This document shows positions 22,480 through 33,714 of a DNA stretch of 33,714 nt, piece after piece. The stretch's first letter is position 1. Each line of letters begins with the position of its first letter. The DNA comes from Planoprotostelium fungivorum. Taxonomy: Eukaryota; Evosea; Variosea; Cavosteliida; Cavosteliaceae. The position numbers and the translations under genes are program-made. Where the stretch lies: NCBI GenBank assembly GCA_003024175.1, contig MDYQ01000267.1, positions 1 through 33,714 of the forward strand, in the 5' to 3' direction. The notes under the pieces were generated by a model. The model saw only the letters and a program-made list of their open reading frames with translations. It was not told where the DNA came from and did not search any database.

Positions 22480-24211
22480 TCATGTATCACTCACAGCATC
22501 TTCGGTCGAAGCTGTCTCATCGTTCACCGTGACTTCTTCCTCTGCATCGCCGGCGGCCAGTTGCATCTCTTCGCTCAGATTGTCGATGGCTGCGACCTCC
22601 CATCTTCCATAGATGAATCCAGTGTAGAGCATGGTGGCTCCATAGAAGGAGACAGGGAAGGTACATAGAGGGAAGATCCAGTTGAGCCATGTTTTGGGTT
22701 GAAATGATGTCCCCACCACCAGCCCGACGGCCAATGCAAGACAGATTCCAAACTGGACCATCTGATGTCGTGATGTGCTCCTGTATGAGATCAGAGATCC
22801 ATCGGAATGAGTAACATGTGCATCTCACAGTGCGTGACCTCTGTATGTCCTGAGATAACCGGCGATCTCACGATAGAATTGTCTGTTCTTTGTCACTTGA
22901 AACTCCCTCTTCGTCTTCGTGGGATCCAATCGAAAGACAGCGGCGACACCGTAATGATCGGAGAATGAGATGTTGGTGTCTGGAATAGAATTGACGAATA
23001 CGACCTGCATATCTCATCGTTAGTCTCGTCATCACAGAAAGACATTAGAATGGATCGTGAGATGGATAACATCAGATCACATAATGGAGATCATCACACC
23101 TTTGACGATGTACAGACCAATTGATGGTGACTGTTGTTCTCGTTTTCACGATATAGAACGTAATCTAGCCTCTTTCCCCTCCACCGTGTCGATCTCTCAT
23201 CGAACCTCTTTCCAGCGGACCACGTGTTACGTGGAGAGTTACATGTGACTCCAAACTCCTCGATGGCCTTCTATTCCAAACGTTTAATTCGAGACGTGAT
23301 GTGATGCCGACTCACCTCATCATCTTCCACGGGCACATCGGGCAAGAGATTTCCGTGCAGTTCAGACCACGCGTCTCGCATGAGGCCGTGGTAATAGACG
23401 ACGTTCATGGCGGCTGAATCTGGAGTGGAGTTGAAGTCGCCCATCTGATGATGTCATTTCGATCGTTCTCGATGAGGAAAAGATGGAAGATGAGAGAGAG
23501 GCGAGCGATGCACGACGGTGGATGACTCACTGCGATGACTTGTCTTCCTCTCTCGAGTGAAGAACGCATGAGTTTACTGATCTCCCACGCTTGTGATATG
23601 CGATGAGACTGTGTGTATTCTGGTCCCTCTCCGAAACCAGCGCAGAACTGCACCGACTATGAGAATGTGATGGGATCAAGATGGATCTCATTCGATGCAG
23701 CGGAGTGGTAATAGAAGATGGGAGCGATGGACATGGACTCTATCGACTTACGTGAGTGTTAAAGACTTCGATGTCGCCCGCCAAAGGATGTCGAATGACT
23801 GCACTGGCGGCAGCCTTACCTACGATCCAATCACCTTCCAAAATGTGAAGAGGAGAATTGTTCAGGGCATATGGCTTCAGGTTCGTGTCGATGATTGGAT
23901 GTTTCGAGAAGATGGCCAATCCGGCGCCAAGAGCGGCGCTGTGAAAGAATTTAGAGTGAGGAAACAGACTCTGCAATGTCTTCCTGGCGTATATGAAATC
24001 ATCAAAGACCCAGATCTCCTGTTGAACGTGTTGATTGATATCTTCATCCATTGAACAGACTGACCTGAAGGGCTATGATGTCGTTGTCACTGTAATGCGT
24101 TTGCAGCTCGTGAGCAATAGCTTTCATTCTCTCCTCCCTCCTCTTTGCCACAAACTTCAGACCCCAACAGTTCAGTGTCACGACCTTCAGTTGCATGTTG
24201 CTTTCCTCCAT
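22480..24211 (-). CDS. SMPD2: Neutral sphingomyelinase (SMPD2/ISC1-like), membrane anchored
   Basis: Exons 24211-24065, 24018-23752, 23656-23531, 23444-23316, 23270-23100, 23004-22829 and 22780-22480 give 438 aa. The enzyme cleaves sphingomyelin or inositol phosphosphingolipids to ceramide. EEP-fold motifs run in order: VVTLNCWGLK, the catalytic Glu after ALQ, GLAIFSKHPI, the GDWIVGKAA signature of this sphingomyelinase group, IEVFNTH, MGDFNSTPDS, RLDYVLYR and the final FSDHYGVAA His. The last exon carries two hydrophobic segments (MVQFGICLALAVGLVVGTSF, then LNWIFPLC...YGATMLY) separated by a short loop, as in SMPD2, followed by an acidic tail. The ATG at 24211 was chosen just before the first strand, though the frame is open upstream to 24322. 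A donor at the very end (GTGAGT after EDA) could add another short exon. Confidence 0.9.
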
Positions 24212-24642
24212 GTCGTCACACGCGGAGATGCGATAGACAGATGAGATGCTGGCTGTCGTTTCGCAGTCGCATCTTTTAGAATTGAACAGACAGGGGAAGC
24301 TGACACCCGTGAGCTGTATCACCTCTCATCCTCCCAAACCGTTCACTTCATTCTACGTCAGATACGAATCTCTTTCTCTTCACACATCATGTTGCGGCCA
24401 CACAACCCGTAACTTTCCTCAAACGGGACATCAACAAGTTCCATCTATCTTCATACATCCAAGCTTGCTAAATACATCTCTGTGGCTCTTTCAGCAGAAA
24501 CTGTACCGGCCCTTCTTTGTGCTTATCTACACTGACCGAACTTTTTTCTTTTTCGATCGAAAATCAGCACAGAGGAGCAACCACAAAACCGAAATTGGTC
24601 TGTTCAAACGACACATGTCTGATGAGTGTGACGGTGGATAGA
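24212..24642. other. Divergent promoter region
   Basis: The 430 bp between the sphingomyelinase start (minus) and the SS18-like start (plus) contain only frames without motifs. Both promoters presumably lie here; no specific element can be assigned. Confidence 0.4.
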
Positions 24643-27631
24643 ATGAATCCAAATGGAATGGGTGGCTTGGCCGTTCCCTCACCCACTGTGGTGCCTCAGC
24701 TGTCCACAGAGGTCATACAAAAGGTAATGCGAAATCTTCCCACTCTATCTGATCTCCTCGCAGTATCTGGATGAAAATCAACAGCTGATACTGGCTATAT
24801 TAGAGAATCAAGGAATGGGGAGGTTACAAGAAACAACAATGTGAACGTTGAACGATATGACTTCCATAAGAGATTGACGCATACAAAGGTATCAGACTCG
24901 CCTTCAGCAGAATCTCATTCTACTGGCGTCGCTAGCAGATCACTCCCACGCGATGCCACCGGCAGCTGGGGGCGCTCAACCGAATTCGACTTACACAGAC
25001 ATGGTTAAGCCTCAAACGGTACCTACTCCTCTTCTCTCTCTTCGTATCACCCGCGAACTCGAAACGTACATTTCACAACCGATTGAATCTTCTTCAGAAC
25101 AACGCCGCAACACCTCCACCACAACCTGCGAACGCAGGAAATGGTTGGCAGCCACCCACTCGACCTCGCCCAACCGTCCCAACACAGGCCAATCCCAGTG
25201 AGGCCCTCCCATTCTCGCGTCTTTCTCGATTTCCATTCCTCTCTCCTCTCCTCGTCTCGTGTCCAGATGTCGCAACGTCCACATCGTATCGTATCTCATC
25301 TTCCATCAGACGCGGGAGGCATCGCACCCAATCCAACTGCACCGAGCGGTCCCAACCCAGTCAACAATCCATTCCTGGCCGCCAACGCAGCTGCATCGAA
25401 TCAACCGACTAATCGACCCAATCAACCCTTCTATCCTCAAGGTGGGGCCCCCGTCAAGCAAGAGAACATTCCCAATGCAATGTATAATCCCAGCAACGTT
25501 CTCAATCGACCCCAACCCCAAATGCCAAACAACATGAATCCTGGCATGCCAAACAACATGAATCCCGGCATGCCAAACAACTACAACATGAGAGGACCCA
25601 ACGGAGGCAACGGAGGCAACGCGAACATGAACCCAAACATGAACCCGGGTATGGGAAATAACAACCCCATCATGAATAATCCATCGGGCAACATGGCTAG
25701 GATGAACCCGCCCATCGCGAACAACATGAACCCAAACATGAATCCAAACATGAATCCGAACATGCCAACCAGTATGGGAGGCAACATGAGCGGCGCGGGA
25801 GGCAACATGAACAACCCTCCATCATCACAGCACATGGGTAACCTGCCCCTCCAGCCCAACACCATGTCGAACCGTTTCGCTTCACCAGGTGAGCTCCCGC
25901 CTTACCATCCGAAATTCAAATTTCAAACAGCTCCCCCGGGCGGGATGCCTCCCGCCAACGGTAACGCTTCGAATTTCAACCGAAACAGCGCCATGATGGG
26001 CAGCATGGTCAACGCACCTCTCACCGGCCTCCCTCCCCACCTCCAGAACCAACTGCAAGTCCTTCAACAGAAACGTATCGACCTCGCCAACAAGCGCAGA
26101 CACTTGAAAGGACAAAGCGAGAAGCTGGCCCACGAGGCTACAGCCTTCCAGAATCAGCATCAGGCGTTTCAGATGAGAATGAATCAGCTGACCATGATGC
26201 CGCCCGATTCCGCGCAGAGTCCAGAGGTGCAGATGCTTCACAAGAGACTGCAGGAGGAGAAGAGGTCAATGGTCGCCAAGCACGGATACCTCACCGATAC
26301 GAACCAGAGGATCAGGGCGTTGACGCAGGAGCTGCAGGTGGCGATGGAGGAGCATCAGAAGCAGCAGATGGCTCTGTTCAATCAGTTGGTACAGGCGGCG
26401 CAGAGCAATCCTGCGCTGGGAGCGCAGTTGCAGCAGCTGCAGGAGCAGAGTCACAATGAGATGGCTGGATTGGGTGAGATTCCGTCACGTCTCGATACAT
26501 ATGTCGTCACATCATCATCGACATCATCACATCTTCATGACAATATCATCTTGACATCAACGTGCATCATCCCTTCAACATCACATCATGAAGACATCAT
26601 CACATCGACCTCTCATCATCATCAAGGCATGGGCAACTACCCCGGCATGGGCCTCTCTGGTAACTTCCCCCAATCTCCCATCACCGACATCGGCCTGCCT
26701 CCCACTCCAGGACAGAGCCTGCAGTCACCCATGATGCCGAACAACATGATGCTGCCTCACACGCCGTCTCAGGTAGCCACACCCACACAGCCACACACAC
26801 CGTCCATGACTTCACCTCTTAACATCCCCGAAGACAGACCTTCCAGCCCCACCAAGGGAAAGAAGGGAAAGAAGGTAATTTTAAATGTCATAGGAATCCA
26901 TTTTATTTTGCATTTTCGTTGATGTTCCCTCTCAATTGCGAATGACACGAGCAGGATGATAAGCAGAAGGATGGCGCTTGGACACCAGACGAAATCGCTC
27001 GGCTAGAAGAAGCGCAAGCCAAATACGGATCAGGTGAATCAACTCCCGAACTCCTGACAGCTGACTCGAATTCAGCTTATCCCAAGATTGCCAAGCACGT
27101 TCAGACTCGAAACACGACACAAGTGAAGGCTTACATCACGAGCAAGAAGCAGAGGAGCAGCGGGAGAGGAAAGAAGAAGGGTTCGAATCCAGGAACACCC
27201 CTGGCACTGCCCAGCCCGAGTCAGCCGCAGGAGACCAACGTCTTGTCTCAACCTTCGCCGCCTCCGCCGAGCTTCTCCGATCCGACGATCGATAACGCAC
27301 CGCCGATAGAGAACTTGCCCATCGGTGAGAGCACTTCATCATCACCATCATCATCATCGCCGCGATCATGGACCATCATCGTATCATGTCACGATCGTGA
27401 TCACGACGATCATCTCGTAGACGAGAAGACTGATACCTTGGAGCAGGAGGCTTTGAAACCGAGATCGATCCAATCGATGGGCTCAACGAGTTTGTTCTGA
27501 GCGGAGATACAAATGCACAGGTGAGACAGAGACACACCGATGGACCTCTAAAGCGAGAGCAGGAAGGAGGAGATCTGTTCGGGGAGTTCGATACGTTCAG
27601 TGGAACGAACCCAGACGACTTCTTTATATAG
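24643..27631 (+). CDS. SS18/GIF-like SNH-domain protein with C-terminal SANT domain
   Basis: Exons 24643-24723, 24764-24840, 24889-25018, 25098-25197, 25310-25888, 25931-26473, 26627-26874, 26955-27033, 27076-27324 and 27447-27631 give 756 aa. The N-terminal SNH (SSXT) domain is clear: VIQKYLDENQQLILAILENQ followed by YQTRLQQNLILLASLADHS. In animals SS18 binds SWI/SNF complexes, and in plants GIF coactivators bind GRF factors. Residues about 150-280 are Asn/Pro/Met/Gly-rich with NMNPNMNP repeats. A Gln-rich coiled coil (LQQKRIDLANKRRHLKGQ...) follows. Near residue 610 there is a SANT/Myb-like domain (AWTPDEIARLEEAQAKYGS, then YPKIAKHVQTRNTTQVKAY). The C-terminus is acidic and aromatic (FGEFDTF...DDFF), resembling an activation domain. 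Two introns (42 and 153 nt) are multiples of three, and a possible 33-nt intron lies in the last exon. Confidence 0.85.
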
Positions 27632-29057
27632 ACAGTGATGATGTGGAATAGGAGACGAGATGAAAATAATATACATATGGGTGGTCGTTCATGGTCCTCT
27701 GTAACTTATATAAACTTGATTCTCTGGGTCATTGTAGTCTTCTGGTGCGGTTGTCTGTTCTGTTTGGTCCTCGTCTATGTAGATCTCCTCTCGATGGCAC
27801 CCCTCTTCGCTCTGACCGTCTTTCCATTCGTCTTGTGATGATACTATCATATATCTAAAGATCAGGGAACGACTTCACTCTTTCACCATGCATGGTGAAA
27901 GATACTATCTCAAGCTTGAATCTGCTCTTTCTCGATCATTCTTCATCATCAAGGCGACCATCTCTGCCCTGATGATGATGTTCTTCCTCTTCTGAGAGGG
28001 CGAGAAATAAAGTCTCACCGTCAGAGAGAGAACGTGCGTTGATATTGTTGTTGTTGGATTCTCCGGACGAGACACGATACCTTCTTGATTTTCAAGATGG
28101 CTTCTGAGGATGTCACCAGTGAGGAATTGAACAACAGGACGTGGTGCTTCGTCAATCGTCGTGAGAATTGAAAACGAGAGTGATATACAAGCATTCCCTG
28201 CTTGTATTTTCACGGTAGAACACGGAACCATTCAAGATCTGCCGAGCGGTCATATGAACACCAAAGAGGACGAAATGGTACTGTCATGTCTGAACACCCC
28301 ATTTATTGCATCTTAGGCCGCGATGGGGAAGGAATCAATCATCTGATCTTTTTCAGAGGGGTACCTCTAGTCTACTGCTCTAGTTGACCAGTTGCTGGAT
28401 GATCTTATACAAACGTCAATGACCAAACGTGATTGCTCGACATTGGGATCTCAAGCAGGTGATGAGATCGCAGTGACAATTCCTGAAGGAGGATGAAAAT
28501 GATAGGATCCAATAGTTCGTGTCTAACAATATGGTAGAGATTACATCTCAAGCCAAAGAAAATGAGCATTAACTGGTCGCACAGTGACGGCGTGTTCCTC
28601 CTGTGAGGAACCGACGCCTGTCAGGCTGTTGGTATTGAGAATACCAGTTGAAGGCTATTTCTGTATTATTCTGTCCTTCTTTCAACTCATCACCAGACGA
28701 TACCACAGCGACCCTCTTTTTCCTCTGTGAGAGATGTAGAGGTGAGTTCACAGTGTGTCCATGAGCGTATCTCTATATAGAACGCCGGTCGTGTCTCTAT
28801 CGGATCAGACAGGGTGAGTGCCCCTTTTCTTCAGAAAGATGTGCTCACCTTACGCAGTTTTTAATGCCTGACCTCCATCAAAATATCAAAACACGCCCTA
28901 ATTTGGTACGGCAGGGAGCGGTAGAGAGGTTTATGTACTCATCCCTTCACCTTTCCGCTTCTGTTCCCACTTTTTATCGCACCTTTGCATCTCATTCGGT
29001 GAACATTTGTTGCACCATTTGGCGCGCCTTTCGTTCATCTCTTTCGATAACAACAAG
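27632..29057. other. Long stretch without a convincing gene
   Basis: About 1.4 kb between two plus-strand genes. The longest frame is on the minus strand (27905-28231, 108 aa) and has no motif; a shorter one at 28569-28751 has none either. Small palindromes such as CAAGCATTCCCTGCTTG are present near 28191. The stretch may contain regulatory DNA, an ncRNA or a decayed gene. Confidence 0.4.
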
Positions 29058-31455
29058 ATGAGAGGCGCTCTCTCTCTCTTTCTCCTCTGTGTCGCTCTCT
29101 CTCAGGCCATTGTGAGTCTCTCTCTTCATCCCCTCTTCTTCTCCGTCTCATGTTTCTTCAGGTCTATGAGACGTCAACGACGACCATCCCGACCACCGGC
29201 TACTTCTCTCCCATCTATAAGGCAGACTCTCCCGCCCTCTTTAACTACAATTACCGTAGTTCGGAATCTCTGAACTCTCTCTTCATCTGCGATGGACAAG
29301 TCGGACATCAGACCCAATGCAGCACCTTTCAAGTAGCCCTGTACTCTTCTGTCAACCAGTCATTGGTCACTTCTGAGCTCACCAACATCACAGTGACTCA
29401 GACAGGTGAACACATCCTGCATGACCTCTTCACCTCGATCATCCGAGCGTCTTCTTTGACTGAAACACACGAACAGATATCGTGCAAGTCACTCTGGGAC
29501 AGACATACACCTCCATCAATGGGACCTACTACACCTTCTCGGCGGACGTTCCCTACCTCTATACCCTCTCTACACCTGGTTCATTCTTCTTCGGTCAATT
29601 TCTGGGCTTCAGCGGTGGCTCGAACGTCGACCCCAACGTCACACTGACCACCAGAGGCTCAGGTAAGCTATTCAACCCGAAGAGTTGACTGACATCTCGA
29701 ACAGTCTATCCACTGTACGCCTCCACGTATCCTCAGACCTTTGCGGTCGATGTGAAATCTACCGGTGGTTTCCTCACTCCAGCTTCTTTCGTGTACCAGA
29801 ACGTCACGTACAACAGCTCACCCAGCATCTGCACTTTACAATCTGCCGCCATGCTGTTGGATGGTGCCCAAACAGGAAGCCTCTTCAGTGTGAGAGACGA
29901 AGATCGAGATCCCCATCGTGCTCACCGAGACGTCAGGTTGTGTTCACCAGAGGATGCAGTAACGTCTTCGGTCGTAACACCGGAGCTCAATCAGCCACGA
30001 TCATCTCTCTGCAGACACCTCCCACTCTGAGCGCATCTACAACGGGTAACTACTCTGCTACCTGTCAGAAGTACGGTAACTCTTCCGACTACTACGCTCT
30101 CGTCAAGCTGGTCAACAACGAAGTCACATCCGAGGGTGGCTTCATCAACGAACAACAGATCTCCTCCCAAGTGGCAACTTTCGATGCCGCTTACAACTGC
30201 GGCAACAAAACGAGCATCGCTCTGTCCATCCAAGTCAACGGACCCTGTGAGATACACACATCCATTCATCGTTCTCACCCCAGTGCAGATCAGCCGGTCA
30301 GCTTGAACTCGACTCTGCCCGTGGACGACAATCTTCCGGTGGGCTTCTACCAAGTCAACTTGGCCGCTGGTACAATCGGAGACTACCAAGGAGGTAGTCC
30401 AGCAAATTTGTTAAATCTACCAGGATGGTGAGAGACGTCGATGTCGACACGTTCATTGATCGCGTTAGCTATCCGGCAACATCTTTCAACTACTTTGGGT
30501 ACATCAGCGGCTCATCTGTGGACGGTGCGTCATCGCATCCCCTACATCGACTCATGTAACGTCAGTGTGTAACACGGTCACTGGTAACTCTACCTTCAAT
30601 GTTCCCGCCTTCAAGAGCGCCTTCGTCGTCCAGCCACCTGAGGGATACTGCATCAGAAGTGATGGCATTCCCAGCAACTCGTCCAACTCTGTCTATCTGT
30701 ACTCGAGCACTTCCTCTACCCTGTTCTACGAAGACGAGAAGACGACCCTATTCACTCTCACTTGCTCCAGCGACATCTTTTACGTGCAGTTGGGAGACCT
30801 GCAGCCGATGACAGTCAACTTCACGCTCGGTGAGTGATGTCATCACACGTCATCTCTGACAGAACGACAGTTCCCATCAACGGACAAGGAGTGTACGGAC
30901 AGACGTACAATGTCAACGGTTTCCTTGTCCTTCAGTATCCTCCCCTCACGGCTCCCGTCGGCATCTTTTCGATCAATGTCACTGGATCAGCCGTCAGCTT
31001 GCAGAGCTTCTCAGGTAACAATTTGGAGAAGAGGAACGTGAATAATGCTCCCCCCTATTCACCCAACGTGATGCTGATGAACACTTCTGGGGTTTCTTCA
31101 TTCATCGTAGCCGTGACTGGACAGGGACAAGTGTCCACCAACATCGGTACACGTGAGTGAAGATGTGACGTGACGTCACGCTGACGAGACGTTAGCCGCT
31201 GGAGTCAACGTTGGATTCGATGCCAACTACAGCATCAACCCTACCACCTCGACCTCTTCTAGCACAACCTCTTCCACCTTTGGTTCTGACTCGAGCAATG
31301 GAAGCGCTGGTACAGACTCTTCCGTGACTGCCTCTAACTCTGCTACGACGTCGGGTGTCACGGGAACCTCGGTAGAAGTCAAACCGGTGGGTGATGCTTC
31401 TGTCATCAAGGCCACGTTTGTCTCTGCTGTCATGATTTTCCTCGCCCTCTTCTGA
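29058..31455 (+). CDS. Secreted Ser/Thr-rich glycoprotein, probable GPI anchor
   Basis: Ten exons: 29058-29111, 29162-29405, 29477-29662, 29705-29889, 29937-30246, 30289-30427, 30469-30524, 30566-30829, 30871-31152 and 31196-31455, giving 659 aa. A signal peptide (MRGALSLFLLCVALSQA) fills the first exon. The ectodomain is rich in Ser, Thr, Val, Tyr and Asn with many N-glycosylation sequons, suggesting stacked beta-sandwich modules. GQFLGFSGGSNVD and NYFGYISGSSVD look like the same motif in two modules. The last 90 residues are a Ser/Thr stalk ending in a hydrophobic tail (ATFVSAVMIFLALF), as in GPI-anchored proteins. It probably acts at the cell surface in adhesion or as a coat. No family is recognised. 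Introns are 41-71 nt. Confidence 0.8.
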
Positions 31456-32181
31456 TGAATAAATGGATCAGCGAGCGATAGATAGAGATATTGTGTGGTG
31501 TGATGCCATCCAGTATTTCACGTCTTTCTCAAACTGAAATTGGATCGGATCAGTGGGACATACCAGACGATGTGGAAAGACCACCTCGAGATTCACAAAG
31601 ACATGCTCGCCAATAGAAGATGGTGAACAAGGGTTAATGATCAACGTGGGTCTGGTTCACATCTAACTTGATCTAAGATCCGGTGACCTCTCGATACTTT
31701 CGGCACTATTGCGACTGACTCTGGCAATCCTACTTCATCTGGCTTCAATAGGATGATAGTTCAGAAGGTGTCCTACCTTTGTCAGGGATGATGTTCGATC
31801 CAATAGCCGTTGCATGATGTCAGGAATAGACCTGCGTCTCATCACCTCAGAAATTAAGAAATCATAAATAGCCTGTATATGTCTTGATCTGTTGTTCAAC
31901 TCGGATCACCAAATCAGATGCATGATCAATTGTGAGAGGAAGCAACAGAAGCCAATTGCTGTTCAGCTGGCGAACTGATTTGACCCTGGTGACCCCTGTA
32001 CGGAGTAAAATATTTCAAATCAAATCAAGTATTTTATACCATCTCCCCAGAAGAGTTGGCGCAGCGCATCTCTTGTTCTTCTCTCTCATCTCTCCTCCAA
32101 AGTATCTTCGATAGAAAGATTTCGCGTTGTATAACACCAAGCCCACCTGTAGCACCTCATTTCGAACCTGTGCTGAATAGG
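31456..32181. other. Intergenic stretch without a recognised gene
   Basis: The 720 bp between the surface glycoprotein and the ankyrin gene have only short frames. AATAAA just after the upstream stop and an AT-rich patch near 32005-32040, ahead of the ankyrin start, are the only notable features. Confidence 0.4.
31458..31463 (+). terminator. AATAAA polyadenylation-type signal
   Basis: AATAAA starts 3 nt after the TGA of the surface glycoprotein gene at 31453-31455, indicating a very short 3' UTR if used. Confidence 0.4.
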
Positions 32182-33714
32182 ATGGACGGAATATTTTCCA
32201 GTCACGATGTCACAAGACTCATCTTAAGAATAGTCCTGATGGATAGCGAAACGAAGAGGAACACGAGGAGAATACGCTTTGTCTCTCTTCGCAGCACCTG
32301 CAAAGCATGGAAAGCCATCGGTGAGATGTCGTCAACTTCCATCTCTGACCATCACAGTGGACACGTTCCGTGATTTGTTTGATGATGAAGATCTGATGAA
32401 TGCCATCAAGAGGAAATCAGTTGACTCTGTTCGCTTCCTCGTCAGCCTGCCCGTCGAACTGAAAAGAAATCCTCTCCATCACCTGCACACCGATTCCACG
32501 ATGTCTACATCACAAGTCGAAGACATTGCCCGAGAACTCTTGGCTCACCCTCACATCGATCCATCTTCAGACAGTAATTCAGCCTTTAGAAGCGCCTACT
32601 CAAAGAAGGAATTTGGAGTGGCAAAGATGATCATCGTCCACCCCAAATTCGATCCATCTTTTGATGGTAGATCCATCCTCCGGTTGGCCGTCAGGATTTA
32701 CAGAGAAGACATCTTTCAGATGTTAATCGCTCATCCCAAGATCGATCCATCAGCATGTGACGATGAGGCCATCCGAGAGGCAGCCAAGTGGAAAACATCT
32801 GAGGCATCCCGTCTCCTGTTGGCCGATCCTCGAGTGGATCCATCAGCCTGTGACAATGAGGCCATCCGAGAGGCAGCCAAGCGTGGAGACGTCAAGACGG
32901 TCCAGTTGCTGTTGGACCATCCCAGAGTCGATCCATCAGCGAGAGATAACGAAGCGATCCGAGAGACAGCCTCACATGGATATGCAGAAGTGATTCGATT
33001 GCTCTTGGCCGATCCTCGTGTGGATCCAACGGCGCGAGCCAACGAGGCCATTCGAAATGGTTCTCGTCATCGCAGAGTGCAAGTCGTACGATTGCTGTTG
33101 GACCATCCCACAGTCGATCCATCTGCCAATCGTAACGAGGCCATACGAAGAGCGTGCAGCGATGAAGTCAGCTGGACGATGGGAGACCAGTATGCGGGTA
33201 TTGCGATGGATGACAACGAGGGGCTGAGGGCGGCATCATTCTCTGGTCGGGCCGAGACCGTTCGGCTGCTATTGTCTCATCCTTCAGTGGATCCAACGAT
33301 GGACAACAACAAGATCATCAGAGAGGCATCTTCGAGTGGATCCACTGACGTGGTACGATTGCTGTTGGCTCACCCCCTCGTAGACCCATCGGCGAAGAAT
33401 AACGAGGCCTTTCATAGTGCATTGATCAGAGGACACACAGCCGTGGTAGAATTGCTATTGGCCCATCCACTGGTATTTCGAGCGGCAGTCCAACGTAATC
33501 GTCTCAAATTTGTGGAGCAGCTATTGGCTCATCCACTGGTCGATCCATCAGCAGGAGACAACGAGGCCATCCGAACGGCATCCGGGAGAGGGTATTCTGA
33601 TGTAGTACAACGACTTTTGGCTCACCCCCTCACGGACCCATCGGCTGAAAACAATGAAGCCATTCGAACGGCATCACTCAACGGACACACTGCTGTGGTA
33701 CAACTGCTATTGGG
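32182..33714 (+). CDS. Ankyrin-repeat protein (3' end outside window)
   Basis: Exon 32182-32320, a 37-nt intron, then an exon open to the end of the window; 498 codons are seen. The N-terminal 45 residues (SHDVTRLILRIVLMDSETKR...FVSLRSTCKAWKAI) resemble a degenerate F-box, which would suggest a ubiquitin-ligase adaptor, but this is weak. From about residue 120 there are roughly a dozen repeats of about 33 aa built on LLLAHPxVDPSAxxNEAIRxA. One repeat near 33460-33530 is shortened: after AHPLV it jumps to FRAAVQRNRLKFVEQLLAHP and lacks the DPSAxxNEA part. The repeats are similar at DNA level (GATCCATCAGC, AACGAGGCCAT), pointing to recent duplication. Large families of such proteins are common in amoebae. 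Confidence 0.85.

Noticed and set aside
27905-28231. 108-aa minus-strand open frame in the 27632-29057 gap
   Set aside because: No motif, no clear start context and no partner exons in phase. It may be real but cannot be supported.
28569-28751. Minus-strand frame with VAVVSSGDEL, resembling a MoeA/gephyrin strand motif
   Set aside because: Only a ten-residue resemblance, with no other part of that family nearby; most likely chance.

Overview
This is nuclear DNA from a compact, intron-rich protist genome. About 100 hand-placed introns are all GT-AG, about two thirds of them 37-50 nt long. The neutral combination of an SHK-type kinase with a C-terminal SH2 domain (a class known from social amoebae), ankyrin arrays with an LLLAHPxVDPS core and very short GTGAG introns points to Amoebozoa. 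The two flagellar-type genes (IFT54 and a TEX47-like gene) point to a lineage that still makes flagella. My best guess is a protosteloid amoeboflagellate of the Protostelium/Planoprotostelium kind. That name is an inference, not something read from a marker gene.

Layout. 1-916: no gene, but a cluster of GATACTC/GAGTATC repeats. 917-1696 (-): acidic/basic unknown protein. 1956-3643 (+): IFT54/TRAF3IP1. 3838-4634 (+) and 4715-5143 (+): two unrecognised proteins. 5364-6915 (+): an ARF GTPase that appears to be spliced into a second domain. 7126-9276 (-): secreted beta-helix (pectate-lyase-like) protein with a probable GPI tail. 9778-~11088 (+): endonuclease/exonuclease/phosphatase-fold enzyme. 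11018-13466 (-): RBM25 splicing factor. 13751-15173 (+): PKA catalytic subunit. 15211-16512 (-): type I methionine aminopeptidase, probably mitochondrial. 16615-17006 (-): PLAC8 protein. 17456-18587 (-): TEX47/BLUF-like protein. 18831-22339 (-): PH-kinase-SH2 protein whose kinase domain lacks two metal-binding residues. 22480-24211 (-): neutral sphingomyelinase with a C-terminal membrane anchor. 24643-27631 (+): SS18-like SNH protein with a C-terminal SANT domain. 27632-29057: no convincing gene. 29058-31455 (+): secreted, probably GPI-anchored glycoprotein. 32182-33714 (+, runs off the end): ankyrin-repeat protein.

There is no operon logic, as expected for a eukaryote. Genes are packed tightly, several pairs converge with under 150 bp between stop codons, and one pair (9778+ and 13466-) probably overlaps at the 3' ends. 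Functional themes are flagellum (IFT54, TEX47-like), signalling (PKA, PH-kinase-SH2, ARF fusion, sphingomyelinase), gene expression (RBM25, SS18-SANT) and cell surface (two GPI-type proteins).

All gene models were built by eye from splice sites, frame continuity and family alignments held in memory. Exon phases were checked arithmetically and every multi-exon model given here closes in frame. The most interesting points are the ARF fusion, where the normal ARF stop codon lies inside a splice donor, and the predicted pseudokinase.
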